From Bacillota bacterium (lineage in GTDB: Bacteria; Bacillota; Clostridia; Peptostreptococcales; Anaerovoracaceae), in the NCBI GenBank assembly GCA_017941085.1, contig JAGAXF010000020.1, positions 100,386-163,013 on the forward strand: a stretch of DNA of 62,628 nucleotides, in the 5' to 3' direction. The notes below the pieces were generated by a model that was not told the DNA's origin, made no database searches, and saw only the letters and a list, made by a program, of their open reading frames with translations. The position numbers and the translations under genes were made by a program. Within the stretch, counting starts at the first letter, position 1; each line of letters opens with the position of its first letter. Positions 36,001-44,400 of this stretch are shown piece by piece.

Positions 36001-36981
36001 TCATCCTGCGGCAAGATATTTAAGGATGCAGAGGGCAAGGAAGAAGTATCCCAGGAGGATACAGTCATCAAGGCAACAGGCCATGACTGGAATGAGCCTG
36101 CCTATCAGTGGTCTGAGGACAATAGTTCTGTAACTGCAACCCGCACTTGCAAGAATGATCCGGACCATGTGGAAACAGAGACAGTAAGTGCCACATCTCA
36201 GGTAACAAAGGAGGCTACTGAAAGAGAGGAAGGTGAAAAAACTTATACAGCTAACTTCACCAACCCAGACTTTGCATCTCAAAGATCCACAGAGGTTATT
36301 CCAAAGCTTGAACCTGCTGATGACCCAACCACAGATCCAACTGACGATCCAACGACAGATCCTACCGACGATCCAACCACAGATCCAACTGACGATCCAA
36401 CGGTAGATCCTACCGACGATCCAACGGTAGATCCCACTGACGATCCAACGGATCAGCCGGAGGAGATATTCTACAGCAATACAGAAGGGGACGGCAGCCA
36501 GTGGATAGAAGGAAGCAATACAACTGCTGACTTCACCTTTAACAGGTCCAAGGATGACGAGGAAACATTCTCCCACTTTACCGGCATTCAGGTAGATGGA
36601 AAGGATGTTGATGAGGCTGACTACACAGCGGAATCCGGCAGCGTCATTATAAAGCTTAAACCTGAATACCTTGAAAGTTTATCAGTGGGTGAGCATACAA
36701 TTACAGCAAAGTTTGATGATGGAGGGGAGTCAAGTGCCAAGTTTACTATTGTAAAGAACACCTCCGATACAGAAGAATCCACACCAAAGGATACGGAAAA
36801 GAAGGACGAAAATAAAGACCAGACTTCCCAGGGAAATAAACCTGCTTCATCAAATGCAGGAAGCAGCAAAACTACTGCTCCAAAAACCGGAGATACCAGC
36901 AATATTCTCTTGTGGATTGTATTAATCAGTGCTACAATTCTGTCATTGTATAGGATTATTAGACGCCGGTTTATGGTATAA
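30100..36981 (+). CDS. Giant cell-wall-anchored repeat protein
   Basis: A 2293-residue secreted protein. It has a signal peptide ending near AYA-DG (~35), then 13 tandem units of ~26-33 residues built on GAGIGGG and ITISGGTI (residues ~140-545), predicted to form a right-handed beta-helix. A repeat resembling bacterial B-repeat/'GSITADKT' modules (~605-685) and a DUF6273-like globular part (~686-865) follow. Next come a BIG2 Ig-like domain (AESISLNKTSTTIYV), several MBG-type domains (KSYDGKALTNSEVTV), and at least four modules with TATGHDW-like and CSSCGKIFKDAEGKEE motifs. Last come an Asp-Pro-Thr repeat and a sortase signal APKTGD with hydrophobic helix and RRR tail. GGGAGG precedes the ATG. 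Adhesion or glycan binding is plausible; specificity is unknown. Confidence 0.88.
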   Translation: MKGNKGLLKKAMAFLLTLTLVIGLIPVMSMTAYADGVQYVERSWNGSEVVQTIKTADCTPISNCGEELTSGWYYVNTDKEYGSSDRLYITGTVNLVLMDGKTLTCNDGINVGPDSTLNIFPQVNGTGKLIAKGDTNNCAAIGGEDGQNCGNVTIHGGYITADGYNDNEGEDGAGIGGGDSGSGGHITIYGGVIEATGSNNGAGIGGGTRGSGGTIDIYGGFIKAKGGEDSAGIGGGDKGYSGTISIYGGEEIEATGAKYAAGIGGGDVGNYNTINISGGKIIAKGGDYAAGIGSGDDSGSEGGIIKISGTAYIEATGGIDAAGIGGGEACTGGNITISGGTIKAYGGSNTSADPDTGGAGIGGGDGASSGNITITGGTISEAKGGTHSAGIGGGDGGLWNKIVISGGTVNAKGGDYGAGIGGGDKNSSTKSSGEIIITGGTVNANGGGDGAGIGGGEWTTGGTITISGGTIKANGGTMKDDGLTSGTGGAGIGGGDGGAGGDITISGGVIEAKGGEGAAGIGNGESGNGNKTNITLKYSEDTYNISIKSSSYRYNDEDTTVTLKMENDFKDKTTGDLFLAKDYTGSDLNSLKDKTLVRANTHDVKVAEMQNGSITADKTRASKGDTITLTVTPNAGGYELKEDSLKATFGETQLSLTQDSSDASKYTFTMPDGDVEVTAEFKRYDNDLYQPMYQRIDIVSFNGHKWFIIENNSESATTGSLKLLAADNSFGSSAFAASNNTEYLTSTIKAYLDQIIAGTAGEGKPDFSGVADALIMNKEVNSKLYLLKRYEADALLNRWQGFGKQFNRWWLYSKASDNSVYLVVKSAFSERWGTALNHAYSSSDVLGVVPALQLDLSKVVFDSDTRTFKLKVPAESISLNKTSTTIYVDNSETLVATILPEATDSTSADKTVLWTSSDEGVATVDNTGKVVALASGTATITATATSGTPDAADDQTATCEVTVVKYDSDATAPIATNPTYNGAPQALVNAGAVTGGTMEYALGMDNETAPTEGWSTAIPTDVDAGSYYVWYRVKGDDKHNDAEAVPVNASIVKRSVTLTSASDSKDYDGRALSNSQVDVSGEGFAEGDGASYEVTGSQTLPGSSANVFTYTLNEGTKEDNYNITKVEGTLTIADREAKYEIVPEANSGNAMYDGSEHSVTGIKTDTFQVDGNTYTVSGLTAEGKGTNAGTYEVSFSGAAVVKDSQGNDVTKEFSVRPKSGILTIEKRSITLNSATDSKIYDGDALTNNKVTVTGDGFAQGEGATYKFTGSRTTPGTTENAFTYTLKDNTLADNYNISKQTGTLTVNHRDTKYNITLTANSSTFKYDGKNKDLSGFTVDANGDGKPDASSGSGEGGVTFTAENGKNYTLKGMSAEAAAVNAGVYFINVKGTPVILDEEGFDETAEFTVSVERGLLTIEKRKVILTSSADSKSYDGKALTNSEVTVGGEGFVEGEGASYTVNGTQTLPGSSENFFSYKLNEGTKANNYDIGTTYGLLTVIKADATKVRNPIGNELTYNGEEQQLALPGETYDGQMQYVLGENENVAPTSGWSTSIPSATKAGTYYVWYKVVGDDNHNDDEPACVIATIAHDFTEVTGTPATCHEDGVAKHWKDENGTLYKDAQGKEEVKEADLVIKATGHDWSEPTYAWSEDNSSVTATRTCKNDPDHVETETVNSTSEVIKEATETLEGEVSYTAAFTNPAFKAQTKTVITDKKEHVHSLVKTEPKEATCEEDGNIAYWTCSSCGKIFKDAEGKEEISIDDTITKATGHNFGDWIVTKPATEIEEGQEIRICKNDPSHTETRIIPSLNHVHRLTKVKAVDATCEKDGNKEYWICDGGESPCKRYFIDGEGIFEINIENLVIKATGHNWNEPTYQWSEDNSSVTATRICENDPDHVETETVSATSQVTREATETYEGERTFKAAFTNPAFQVQTRTETIEKKEHVHNLVKTEAKEGTCEEDGNIEFWSCSSCGKIFKDAEGKEEVSQEDTVIKATGHDWNEPAYQWSEDNSSVTATRTCKNDPDHVETETVSATSQVTKEATEREEGEKTYTANFTNPDFASQRSTEVIPKLEPADDPTTDPTDDPTTDPTDDPTTDPTDDPTVDPTDDPTVDPTDDPTDQPEEIFYSNTEGDGSQWIEGSNTTADFTFNRSKDDEETFSHFTGIQVDGKDVDEADYTAESGSVIIKLKPEYLESLSVGEHTITAKFDDGGESSAKFTIVKNTSDTEESTPKDTEKKDENKDQTSQGNKPASSNAGSSKTTAPKTGDTSNILLWIVLISATILSLYRIIRRRFMV
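35036..36300 (+). repeat. Near-identical DNA repeats inside the surface-protein gene
   Basis: Long modules recur with few changes: AATGATCCGGACCATGTGG at about 35083, 35764 and 36154, and TCATCCTGCGGCAAAATATT (one base differing) at about 35320 and 36001. High nucleotide identity suggests recent duplication and makes the gene prone to recombination. Confidence 0.75.
36322..36452 (+). repeat. 24-nt tandem repeat coding DPTTDPTD
   Basis: Five to six degenerate 24-nt units based on GATCCAACTGACGATCCAAC encode alternating DPTTDPTD/DPTVDPTD, an extended acidic spacer placing the exposed domains beyond the wall. Confidence 0.85.
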
Positions 36982-37021
36982 TAACCCCAGGACATTGCTT
37001 AACTAGAAAGGGTTTATATGG

Positions 37022-37546
37022 ATGGCAGAAGAGAGGAAATTTACGGTAAACAAGAGTAATAATGCCAAAAGGGATAAATCTCTTCTGCCTGTTTTGGTGA
37101 TATTAATTGCTGTTGCCATGATTGGCATATTGCCTATGGTATACTACTCCCAAAACACATATAAGTTTAATTCTTTTCTTGATGATGCCAGAGAGTCCTT
37201 TGTAAACGCCCAGAAGTTTAATGGCTTTACTGCCACATATCAGAATGAAACCCGCCAAATAGATAATGACAGTGGTAGCTGGATATTTACCGTATTAAGC
37301 ATGATTGGGCGAGGCATTGGATGTGATGAGGAGGAAGCTATTAATCCCTTTGTCTTGGACTTTGGTGACGGAACCACCATGCTACTCAGCGAATCTGAAA
37401 TGAAGGGGAGATATCAAAATACCGTTGGAGCACTTTACGTGGAATACACGTATTCCAACGGTAAAAAGTATTGCTATAAAACAGATGAAACATCATTTAA
37501 CTATTTGTTGGAATCCATTATTAAATACTATTTTCCTCATGAATAA
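37022..37546 (+). CDS. Unknown membrane-anchored extracytoplasmic protein
   Basis: A 174-residue protein I do not recognise. Residues 1-20 are basic and polar; residues 21-40 form one hydrophobic helix (LLPVLVILIAVAMIGILPMV). The rest (~45-174) is soluble, presumably outside, with paired Cys (GIGCDEEE, KYCYK) and many Tyr/Asn. AAAGGG lies 9 nt before the ATG. It begins 40 nt after the giant surface protein and may be co-transcribed with it. No function is proposed. Confidence 0.65.
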   Translation: MAEERKFTVNKSNNAKRDKSLLPVLVILIAVAMIGILPMVYYSQNTYKFNSFLDDARESFVNAQKFNGFTATYQNETRQIDNDSGSWIFTVLSMIGRGIGCDEEEAINPFVLDFGDGTTMLLSESEMKGRYQNTVGALYVEYTYSNGKKYCYKTDETSFNYLLESIIKYYFPHE

Positions 37547-37582
37547 GTTTTCATAGGAGAGATAATCAAGCAAAGGATTCTT

Positions 37583-38023
37583 ATGGAAAAGATAAACGAG
37601 AATATGGAAAATATGGAGAATAACAATAGGTTTAATGATGCCAAAAATCTGAAGGTGCCCGTTAACAATAAGCCTATTGACGACGAAGACGATATGGTGG
37701 TTGCGGACATGAGCCTGGTTCGCAAGCGCAGCGTCTTTCTTCCTGAGCGTATTCGACATGAGGGAAGACTAGGTGGTGCAGGTGATGGCACCTCTCCATA
37801 TGGTGGAGTTGATCCCTTGGGCAGAGGAGCTATATGGTCTCAAAATCAAAATCAAAGTACATACAATCCGCTGTCTCCCTCCGGAGGGGAACTAACAAAG
37901 GAAGAAACCAAGTGGGCCATATTAGGATCCCTAAAGGCGGCAGTCCTTATTGGATCAGCCTATGCAATAGGTTTGGGAGCGGTGGTTCTTCTTATGTTTT
38001 TGGCTTTTAAATATTTTGCATAG
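37583..38023 (+). CDS. Unknown protein with C-terminal membrane helix
   Basis: A 146-residue protein I do not recognise. The N-terminal ~100 residues are hydrophilic and Asn/Gly/Pro-rich (NENMENMENNNRF, GGAGDGTSPYGGVDP), likely disordered. Residues ~115-145 form one C-terminal hydrophobic segment (AVLIGSAYAIGLGAVVLLMFLAF), so it may be tail-anchored. AAGG lies ~8 nt before the ATG. It starts 36 nt after the previous unknown gene and ends 16 nt before feoAB, so the genes may be one transcript. Confidence 0.6.
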   Translation: MEKINENMENMENNNRFNDAKNLKVPVNNKPIDDEDDMVVADMSLVRKRSVFLPERIRHEGRLGGAGDGTSPYGGVDPLGRGAIWSQNQNQSTYNPLSPSGGELTKEETKWAILGSLKAAVLIGSAYAIGLGAVVLLMFLAFKYFA

Positions 38024-38039
38024 ATAAGGTAAACACATA

Positions 38040-40421
38040 ATGAAATTAAGTGAACTAGCCGTGGGGCAGGAAGGAGTAATTCGTTCCGTAGGCGGCCAAG
38101 GCGCATTAAGGCAACACATCCTGGACATGGGGGTAATACCCGGTGTCCATGTTTATGTGGAGAAATTGGCCCCCATGGGAGATCCTATGGAAATCAGAAT
38201 CCATGGATACGAACTAACCCTTAGACTGGCAGATGCGGGAAACATTCAGGTGGACAGAATCCTAGCCTCCGCATATACAGAGAAAAAAGATGCCTCTAAT
38301 GAGGAAATAAATATTCCTGCTATTCCCTCCGGAGGTAAACACCATCCTGGACTGGGAGAAGCAGGTAAGTACCACGATAAGAGTTCTGAGAATCCTTTGC
38401 CAAAGGATGAAATCCTTACCTTTGGTCTTCTGGGGAATCAGAACAGCGGAAAGACCACTCTTTTTAATCAGCTAACAGGATCAAATCAGCACGTGGGTAA
38501 TTTCCCGGGAGTTACTGTAGACAGAAAGGAAGGATCCATAAAGGGATATCCCAATACAAGGATTACTGATTTACCGGGGATTTATTCCATGTCCCCCTAT
38601 AGCAGCGAAGAATTGGTTTCCCGTAACTTTGTTTTTGAAGAGAGACCCAAGGCCATAATAAATATTGTAGATGCCACCAATATAGAGAGAAATCTGTATC
38701 TTACCATGCAGCTTCTGGAAATGGATATTCCTGTGGTAGTGGCCTTAAATATGATGGATGAGCTTACGGGCAACGGCGGCTCCATAGATATAAATGCCAT
38801 GGAGGAGATTTTGGGCACTCCGGTGGTTCCTATATCCGCTGCCAAAAACCAAGGGGTGGATGAGCTTATAGAGCACGCCATCCACATTGCCAGATACCAG
38901 GAGAAACCTCTTAGACAGGATTTCTGTGATGACCGGGATCACGGCGGAGCGGTTCATAGATGCATACATGCGGTGGTGCATTTAATTGAAGACCATGCCA
39001 AGGCTGCAGATATACCCCTTAGATTTGCTGCGGACAAAGCCATAGAAGGGGATAACCTGGTTATTGAGAAACTTAATCTGGATCAAAATGAGAAGGAACT
39101 TCTGGAGCACATTACCATTCAAATGGAAAATGAGCGAGGATTGGACAGAAGTGCGGCCATAGCGGATATGCGCTTTGCCTTTATTGAAAAGGTTTGCAAG
39201 GCCGTTGTCCATAAACCAAAGGAAAGCAAAGAGCATATAAGAAGCCGAAAGCTGGACCAGGTACTGACGGGAAAATATACTGCCATTCCTCTTTTTGTCC
39301 TCATTATGATAGCTGTTTTCTATCTCACCTTTAACATAATAGGAGCTTATTTCCAAGGTCTTTTGGAACTGGGAATAGGTGCCCTAACGGAAAGGGTGGA
39401 TTCCCTAATGACAGAGGCGGGGGTAAATGAAGTCATCCATGGATTGATAATCGATGGAATCTTTGAAGGCTTAGGTAGTGTTCTTAGCTTCATTCCCATT
39501 ATAGTTGTTTTGTTTTTCTTCCTGTCAATTTTGGAGGATAGTGGATATATTGCCAGAGTGGCCTTTTTCATGGACAAACTTCTGAGAAAGATTGGCCTTT
39601 CGGGACGAAGTATAGTTCCCATGCTAATTGGCTTTGGCTGCACCGTACCTGCAGTTATGGCCACACGAACTCTTCCCAGTGAAAGAGACAGACGTATGAC
39701 CATACTTCTTACTCCCTTTATGAGCTGTTCAGCAAAGCTGCCAATTTACGGCTTTTTCGTCAATGCCTTCTTTGTTCAAAATAAGGCCTGGATTATGTCG
39801 GGTCTGTATTTCCTGGGAATAGTAGTAGGCATTGTGGCGGCCCTAATATATAACAGGACCATGTTTAAAGGAGATGCAGTTCCCTTTGTTATGGAACTTC
39901 CCAATTACAGAATGCCCAGTGGAGCCAATGTTGTAAGGCTTCTTTGGGAAAAGGCAAAGGACTTCCTTCAAAGGGCCTTTTCGGTAATTCTGGTGGCCAC
40001 CATAGTGGTGTGGTTCCTCAAGAGCTTTGACAGTCATTTAAGTCTGGTGGATAACCCTGAAAACAGCATTTTGGCAGGGGTTTCAGGCCTTATAGCCCCT
40101 ATATTCAAGCCCCTTGGCCTAGGGGATTGGAGAATCTGTACCTCCCTTATTACAGGCTTTATGGCAAAGGAAAGTGTGGTTTCCACCATGGAGATTCTTT
40201 TCAACCCTGCAGGAGGAGTGGGGGCAATAGTTTCCCCCTTGGCGGCAGGAACTCTGTTGGTATTCAGCCTCCTTTATACACCCTGCGTTGCAGCCATTGC
40301 TGCCATTAAAAGAGAGCTGGGATGGAAGTGGGCCCTGGGGGTGGTTCTATGGACCTGCATGGTGGCTTGGGTTGTAGCTTTTATAGCCAAAACAGTCTTA
40401 ATTTTTATGGGAGTAATGTAG
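38040..40421 (+). CDS. feoB: Fused FeoA-FeoB ferrous iron transporter
   Basis: Ferrous iron uptake protein of the cytoplasmic membrane. Residues 1-75 are a FeoA SH3-like domain (QHILDMGVIPG, DPMEIRIHGYELTLR). A ~45-residue linker leads to the FeoB G domain with G1 GNQNSGKT (~132), NFPGVTVD, G3 DLPGIYS and G4 NMMD. The Gate-type membrane part follows (~415-793, e.g. GRSIVPMLIGFGCTVPAVMATRT and a second copy around FMAKESVVSTMEIL). Separate feoA genes are more usual; here fusion guarantees equal amounts. An iron supply fits the heavy Fe-S content of neighbouring PFOR. Confidence 0.95.
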   Translation: MKLSELAVGQEGVIRSVGGQGALRQHILDMGVIPGVHVYVEKLAPMGDPMEIRIHGYELTLRLADAGNIQVDRILASAYTEKKDASNEEINIPAIPSGGKHHPGLGEAGKYHDKSSENPLPKDEILTFGLLGNQNSGKTTLFNQLTGSNQHVGNFPGVTVDRKEGSIKGYPNTRITDLPGIYSMSPYSSEELVSRNFVFEERPKAIINIVDATNIERNLYLTMQLLEMDIPVVVALNMMDELTGNGGSIDINAMEEILGTPVVPISAAKNQGVDELIEHAIHIARYQEKPLRQDFCDDRDHGGAVHRCIHAVVHLIEDHAKAADIPLRFAADKAIEGDNLVIEKLNLDQNEKELLEHITIQMENERGLDRSAAIADMRFAFIEKVCKAVVHKPKESKEHIRSRKLDQVLTGKYTAIPLFVLIMIAVFYLTFNIIGAYFQGLLELGIGALTERVDSLMTEAGVNEVIHGLIIDGIFEGLGSVLSFIPIIVVLFFFLSILEDSGYIARVAFFMDKLLRKIGLSGRSIVPMLIGFGCTVPAVMATRTLPSERDRRMTILLTPFMSCSAKLPIYGFFVNAFFVQNKAWIMSGLYFLGIVVGIVAALIYNRTMFKGDAVPFVMELPNYRMPSGANVVRLLWEKAKDFLQRAFSVILVATIVVWFLKSFDSHLSLVDNPENSILAGVSGLIAPIFKPLGLGDWRICTSLITGFMAKESVVSTMEILFNPAGGVGAIVSPLAAGTLLVFSLLYTPCVAAIAAIKRELGWKWALGVVLWTCMVAWVVAFIAKTVLIFMGVM

Positions 40422-40514
40422 CCTGGATAGTAGCCTTCCTGGTCCACCTATTGTTTTAATTTCAACTGGGGACGGTTCTAATTTGATAAAACATCGAGAA
40501 AGGTAGGTAAAACC

Positions 40515-41207
40515 ATGAGCGGAGTGCTATACGGTATAGGGGTAGGACCCGGGGATCCGGAGCTAATGACCCTAAAGGCCATAAAAACCTTAAAGGAGGC
40601 CCATATTATTGCCGCTCCCGGAGAGAAGGTAGAAGAGACTTTGGCCTTTAAAATTGCATCAAAGGCCCTGCCTGAGCTTATTAACAAGGAACTCCTTCCA
40701 ATCCCTATGCCTATGGTGATGGACCGAGATATAATCAAGGAAAACCATGTTAAGGGAGCAGAGCTTATCAAGGAAAAACTGGGAGAAGGAAATAAGGTTG
40801 CCTTCATAACCCTGGGAGACCCCACTATTTACTCCACCTTTACCTATATAGAGAAACTGATTAAGGAAATGGGCTTTGAAACAGTATATATTAGCGGCAT
40901 CCCTTCCTTTTGCGCAGCCGCAGCTGCTTTAGGGATTCCCCTTGCGGAATGGGAAGAACCTCTTCACATCCTCCCCGGTGTCCATAACCCGGATAAGGAC
41001 CTTAGTGAGGAGGGGAACTATGTAATAATGAAAAGTGGGAGAAAACTTGCCGAAATCAAAGAAAAATTGATAGATTGTTCACGAGATGCCCATATGATAG
41101 AGAATTGCGGCATGGAGGATGAACAAAGATATGACAGCATAAATAAATTTCCTGAAAAAGCGGGATATTTTACTTTGATAATATCCAAAGAAAATGGCAG
41201 AAATTAG
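40515..41207 (+). CDS. cbiL: Precorrin-2/cobalt-factor-2 C20-methyltransferase
   Basis: S-adenosylmethionine-dependent tetrapyrrole methylase acting early in the corrin pathway to cobalamin. The N-terminus YGIGVGPGDPELMTLKAIK, the TLGDPTIYSTFTYIEKLI segment and the GIPSFCAAAAALGIPLAEW segment are typical of CbiL/CobI; length is 230. AAAGGTAGG precedes the ATG. It stands alone here, without other cob/cbi genes, between feoAB and PFOR. B12 is required by the lysine aminomutase encoded at the window start. The anaerobic (cobalt-first) route is assumed from lifestyle. Confidence 0.92.
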   Translation: MSGVLYGIGVGPGDPELMTLKAIKTLKEAHIIAAPGEKVEETLAFKIASKALPELINKELLPIPMPMVMDRDIIKENHVKGAELIKEKLGEGNKVAFITLGDPTIYSTFTYIEKLIKEMGFETVYISGIPSFCAAAAALGIPLAEWEEPLHILPGVHNPDKDLSEEGNYVIMKSGRKLAEIKEKLIDCSRDAHMIENCGMEDEQRYDSINKFPEKAGYFTLIISKENGRN

Positions 41208-41228
41208 GGCTTTAAAGCCCTTTTTTCT
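41206..41228 (+). terminator. Terminator after cbiL
   Basis: Stem GGGCTT/AAGCCC around a tight TTAA-type loop (41207-41220), followed by TTTTTTCTTTTT. Confidence 0.85.
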
Positions 41229-41241
41229 TTTTCTGCTCAAT

Positions 41242-41270
41242 TTGACTAAAATCATTGAAAAAAGTATAAT
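41242..41270 (+). promoter_or_regulatory. Strong sigma-70 promoter of PFOR
   Basis: TTGACT (41242-41247), a 17-nt spacer and a perfect TATAAT (41265-41270). Confidence 0.85.
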
Positions 41271-41276
41271 ATCTGT

Positions 41277-41432
41277 GTATGTGAAAAATTATTTATCTTT
41301 AGAGACTAAGAGATAATTACGATAAATAATTCGCAAGATGATATAGACATCAAAGAAGCAGAAACTGGAAAACAATAGGTTTTCCAGGCTAATAAGACTT
41401 TGAGAAAGATGTCAAGGAAGGAGTACTCTCTT
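41277..41432 (+). ncRNA. Structured 5' leader of the PFOR gene
   Basis: The ~156-nt leader has an 11-bp helix AATTATTTATC/GATAAATAATT (41287-41297 with 41321-41331) and a 9-bp hairpin CTGGAAAAC/GTTTTCCAG (41365-41387). I recognise no known riboswitch; the helices may simply stabilise the mRNA. Confidence 0.35.
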
Positions 41433-44400
41433 ATGAGAAAATTAAAAACAATGGACGGTAATACCGCAGCAGCCCATGTGGCATATGCTTTTACAGAAGT
41501 TGCGGCAATTTATCCCATCACACCGTCATCTCCAATGGCAGAAAGTATTGATGAGTGGACCTCTGACGACAGAAGAAATATCTTCGGTGAGCAGGTTAAG
41601 GTAGTTGAGCTTCAGTCCGAGGGTGGTGCAGCAGGTGCGGTGCATGGATCAGTAGTGGCTGGTGCCTATACCTCCACATTTACAGCTTCACAGGGACTTC
41701 TTTTGATGATCCCCAACATGTATAAGCTGGCAGGGGAACATACTCCTGCAGTATTCCATGTTTCAGCAAGAGCTCTTGCCGCCCACGCACTTTCCATCTT
41801 TGGTGACCATGCAGACGTAATGGCAGTTAGACAGACAGGTTTCGTAATGCTGGCTTCAAACAGCGTTCAGCAGGTAATGGACCTGGCTGCAGTTGCTCAT
41901 CTTTCCGCAATTGGCGGAACTCTTCCGGTTCTCCATTTCTTCGATGGATTTAGAACTTCCCACGAACAGCAGAAAATCGAAATGTGGGATTATGAGGATC
42001 TTAAGTCCATGGTGGACTGGGATGCAGTTAAGAGATTCAGAGACAATGCCAATCACTTCAACCATCCAAAGAGCATGGGTCCTGCAGAACAGCCGGAATC
42101 ATATTTCCAGCACAGAGAGGCATCCAATAAGAACTATCTGGATACACCGGCCATCGTTGCCAAGTATATGGACATGGTTAACGAAAAAATCGGTACAGAC
42201 TATAAGCCCTTTAATTACTATGGAGCACCTGATGCAACAGATATCATAATCGCCATGGGTTCAGTCTGCGACGCTGCAGAGGAACTTATCGATTACATGA
42301 TGGCCCAGGGCAAGAAGGTTGGTATGGTGGAAGTTCACCTATATAGACCTTTCTCCACAGAATACATGCTTAAGGTTATGCCGGATACAGTTAAGAAGAT
42401 TGCAGTTCTTGACAGAACAAAGGAACCCGGTTCCCTGGGTGAGCCACTCTATCTGGACGTAGTTGCTGCTCTTAACGGAACAAAGTTCCAGGATGCGGAA
42501 ATGTTCAGAGGTCGTTACGGTCTTGGTTCCAAGGACGTACAGCCCGGCGACATTCTTGCTGCTTTTGAAAACATGGAAGCCGGCGGAAAGAAGGAATTTA
42601 CTCTTTCCATAATCGACGATGTAACAGACCTTTCCATAGTTCCTTCCCACTATCCGGACACAGCTCCTGAGGGAACAAAGGCTTGCAAATTCTGGGGTCT
42701 GGGAGCTGACGGTACAGTAGGTGCCAACAAGAACTCCGTAAAGATTATCGGTGACCACACAGACAAGAAGGTACAGGCATACTTCCAGTATGACTCCAAG
42801 AAGTCCGGTGGTGTAACTATTTCTCACCTTCGTTTTGGTGACAAGCCAATTAAGTCAACATACTATGTAAAGCAGGCTGACTTTGTTGCATGCCATAATG
42901 AAGCATATGTAAATCTCTACAAGATGGTAGAGGATGTAAAACCCGGCGGATATTTCCTTCTGAACTGCACATGGAGCGATGAAGAGCTGGACGCAAAACT
43001 TCCTGCCACCATGAAGAGATATATTGCCAACAACGACGTTCAGTTCTATACCTGTAACGCTGTTGAAATAGCAAAGGAAGTTGGCCTTGGTGCTCGTAGA
43101 ACCAACTCCGTTCTCCAGGCTGCCTTCTTTAAGCTGGCTAACATCATTCCAATCGACGAAGCTGTTGGATACATGAAGGATGCAGTTAAGGCAACCTATG
43201 GAAGAAAGGGTGAAAACATTGTTAATATGAACCTGGCAGCCATTGACCAAGGTATCGAAAAGATTCATAAGGTTGTGGTTCCTGAGTCCTGGAAGAACGC
43301 ACCGGATGATCCGGCACCTGAAAAATTCGTAGGTCGCGATCAACTTACAACAGACTATCTCAATAACATTCTTTATAAATACGGAAGACTGGATGGAGAT
43401 TCCATTCCTGTATCTGACTTCCTTGATACAGCAACAGGTATGGTTCCCAACGGTTTGGCAGCATATGAAAAGCGCGGTATAGCTACAGATATTCCTGTAT
43501 GGGATAAGGACAAGTGCATTCAGTGTAACCAGTGCGCCTATGTATGCCCCCACGCTGTAATCAGACCTTTCGTTATTGATGAAGCACAGTGCAAGGAAAT
43601 CGGCGGAGACGCTGCACCTTTAAAGGGAATTAAGGACAAGGCCGACAAGTTCTTCTCCATGGGTATCTCCGGATTGGACTGCACAGGCTGCGGCGCCTGC
43701 GCTTCCATCTGTCCGGCAAAGGAAAAGGCTCTTACCATGGTTCCTGTTGACGGAGAAGTATTTGACTCTTCCCAGAAGAAATTCAATTACCTCTTTGAAA
43801 ATGCCACAGAACAGAAGGAACTGGGAGCATCCAACAATGTTAAGAATTCACAGTTCCTCCAGCCACTCCTTGAGTTCTCCGGCGCTTGCCCGGGTTGCGG
43901 GGAAACACCATATGCCAAGCTGGTAACCCAGCTCTTTGGTGATCGTATGATAGTTGCCAATGCTACAGGATGTTCCTCCATTTGGGGTAACTCTCTGCCC
44001 AGCACACCATACACCATCAATTCAGAGGGTAGAGGACCTGCATGGGCCAATTCACTCTTTGAAGACAACGCTGAGTTCGGTTATGGTATGGCCATCTCCC
44101 TAAAGGCTCGTCGTAACGAAATGAAGTCTGCCGTTGAAAGACTTGTTTCTCAGCTTGGAGATACTGCTCAGGCATGGCTTGATGGCATGAACGATGCAGA
44201 AGCTTCAGAAACCGCAGGAAAGGCTCTTCTGGAGGCCTGTGAAAAGGCAGCAAGTTCCAATGCAGACGCCAAATACGTAGTGGATAACAAGGACATGCTT
44301 ATTAAGCCATCCATTTGGATCTTTGGTGGTGACGGATGGGCATATGATATCGGTTACGGCGGATTGGACCACGTTCTTGCCTCCGGTGAAAACGTAAACG

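Noticed and set aside
36322..36452. A CRISPR array in the regularly repeated region
   Set aside because: Repeats are contiguous 24-nt units without spacers and lie in frame in a coding gene.
36001..36576. A 191-residue - strand frame opposite the DPTTDPTD repeat, encoding Trp/Ile-rich repeats
   Set aside because: Shadow of the 24-nt coding repeat; no promoter or ribosome site, and the + strand reading is a continuous recognised protein.
41400..41432. PFOR starting at TTG 41400
   Set aside because: The ATG at 41433 has AAGGAAGGAG at correct spacing and matches the usual N-terminus.
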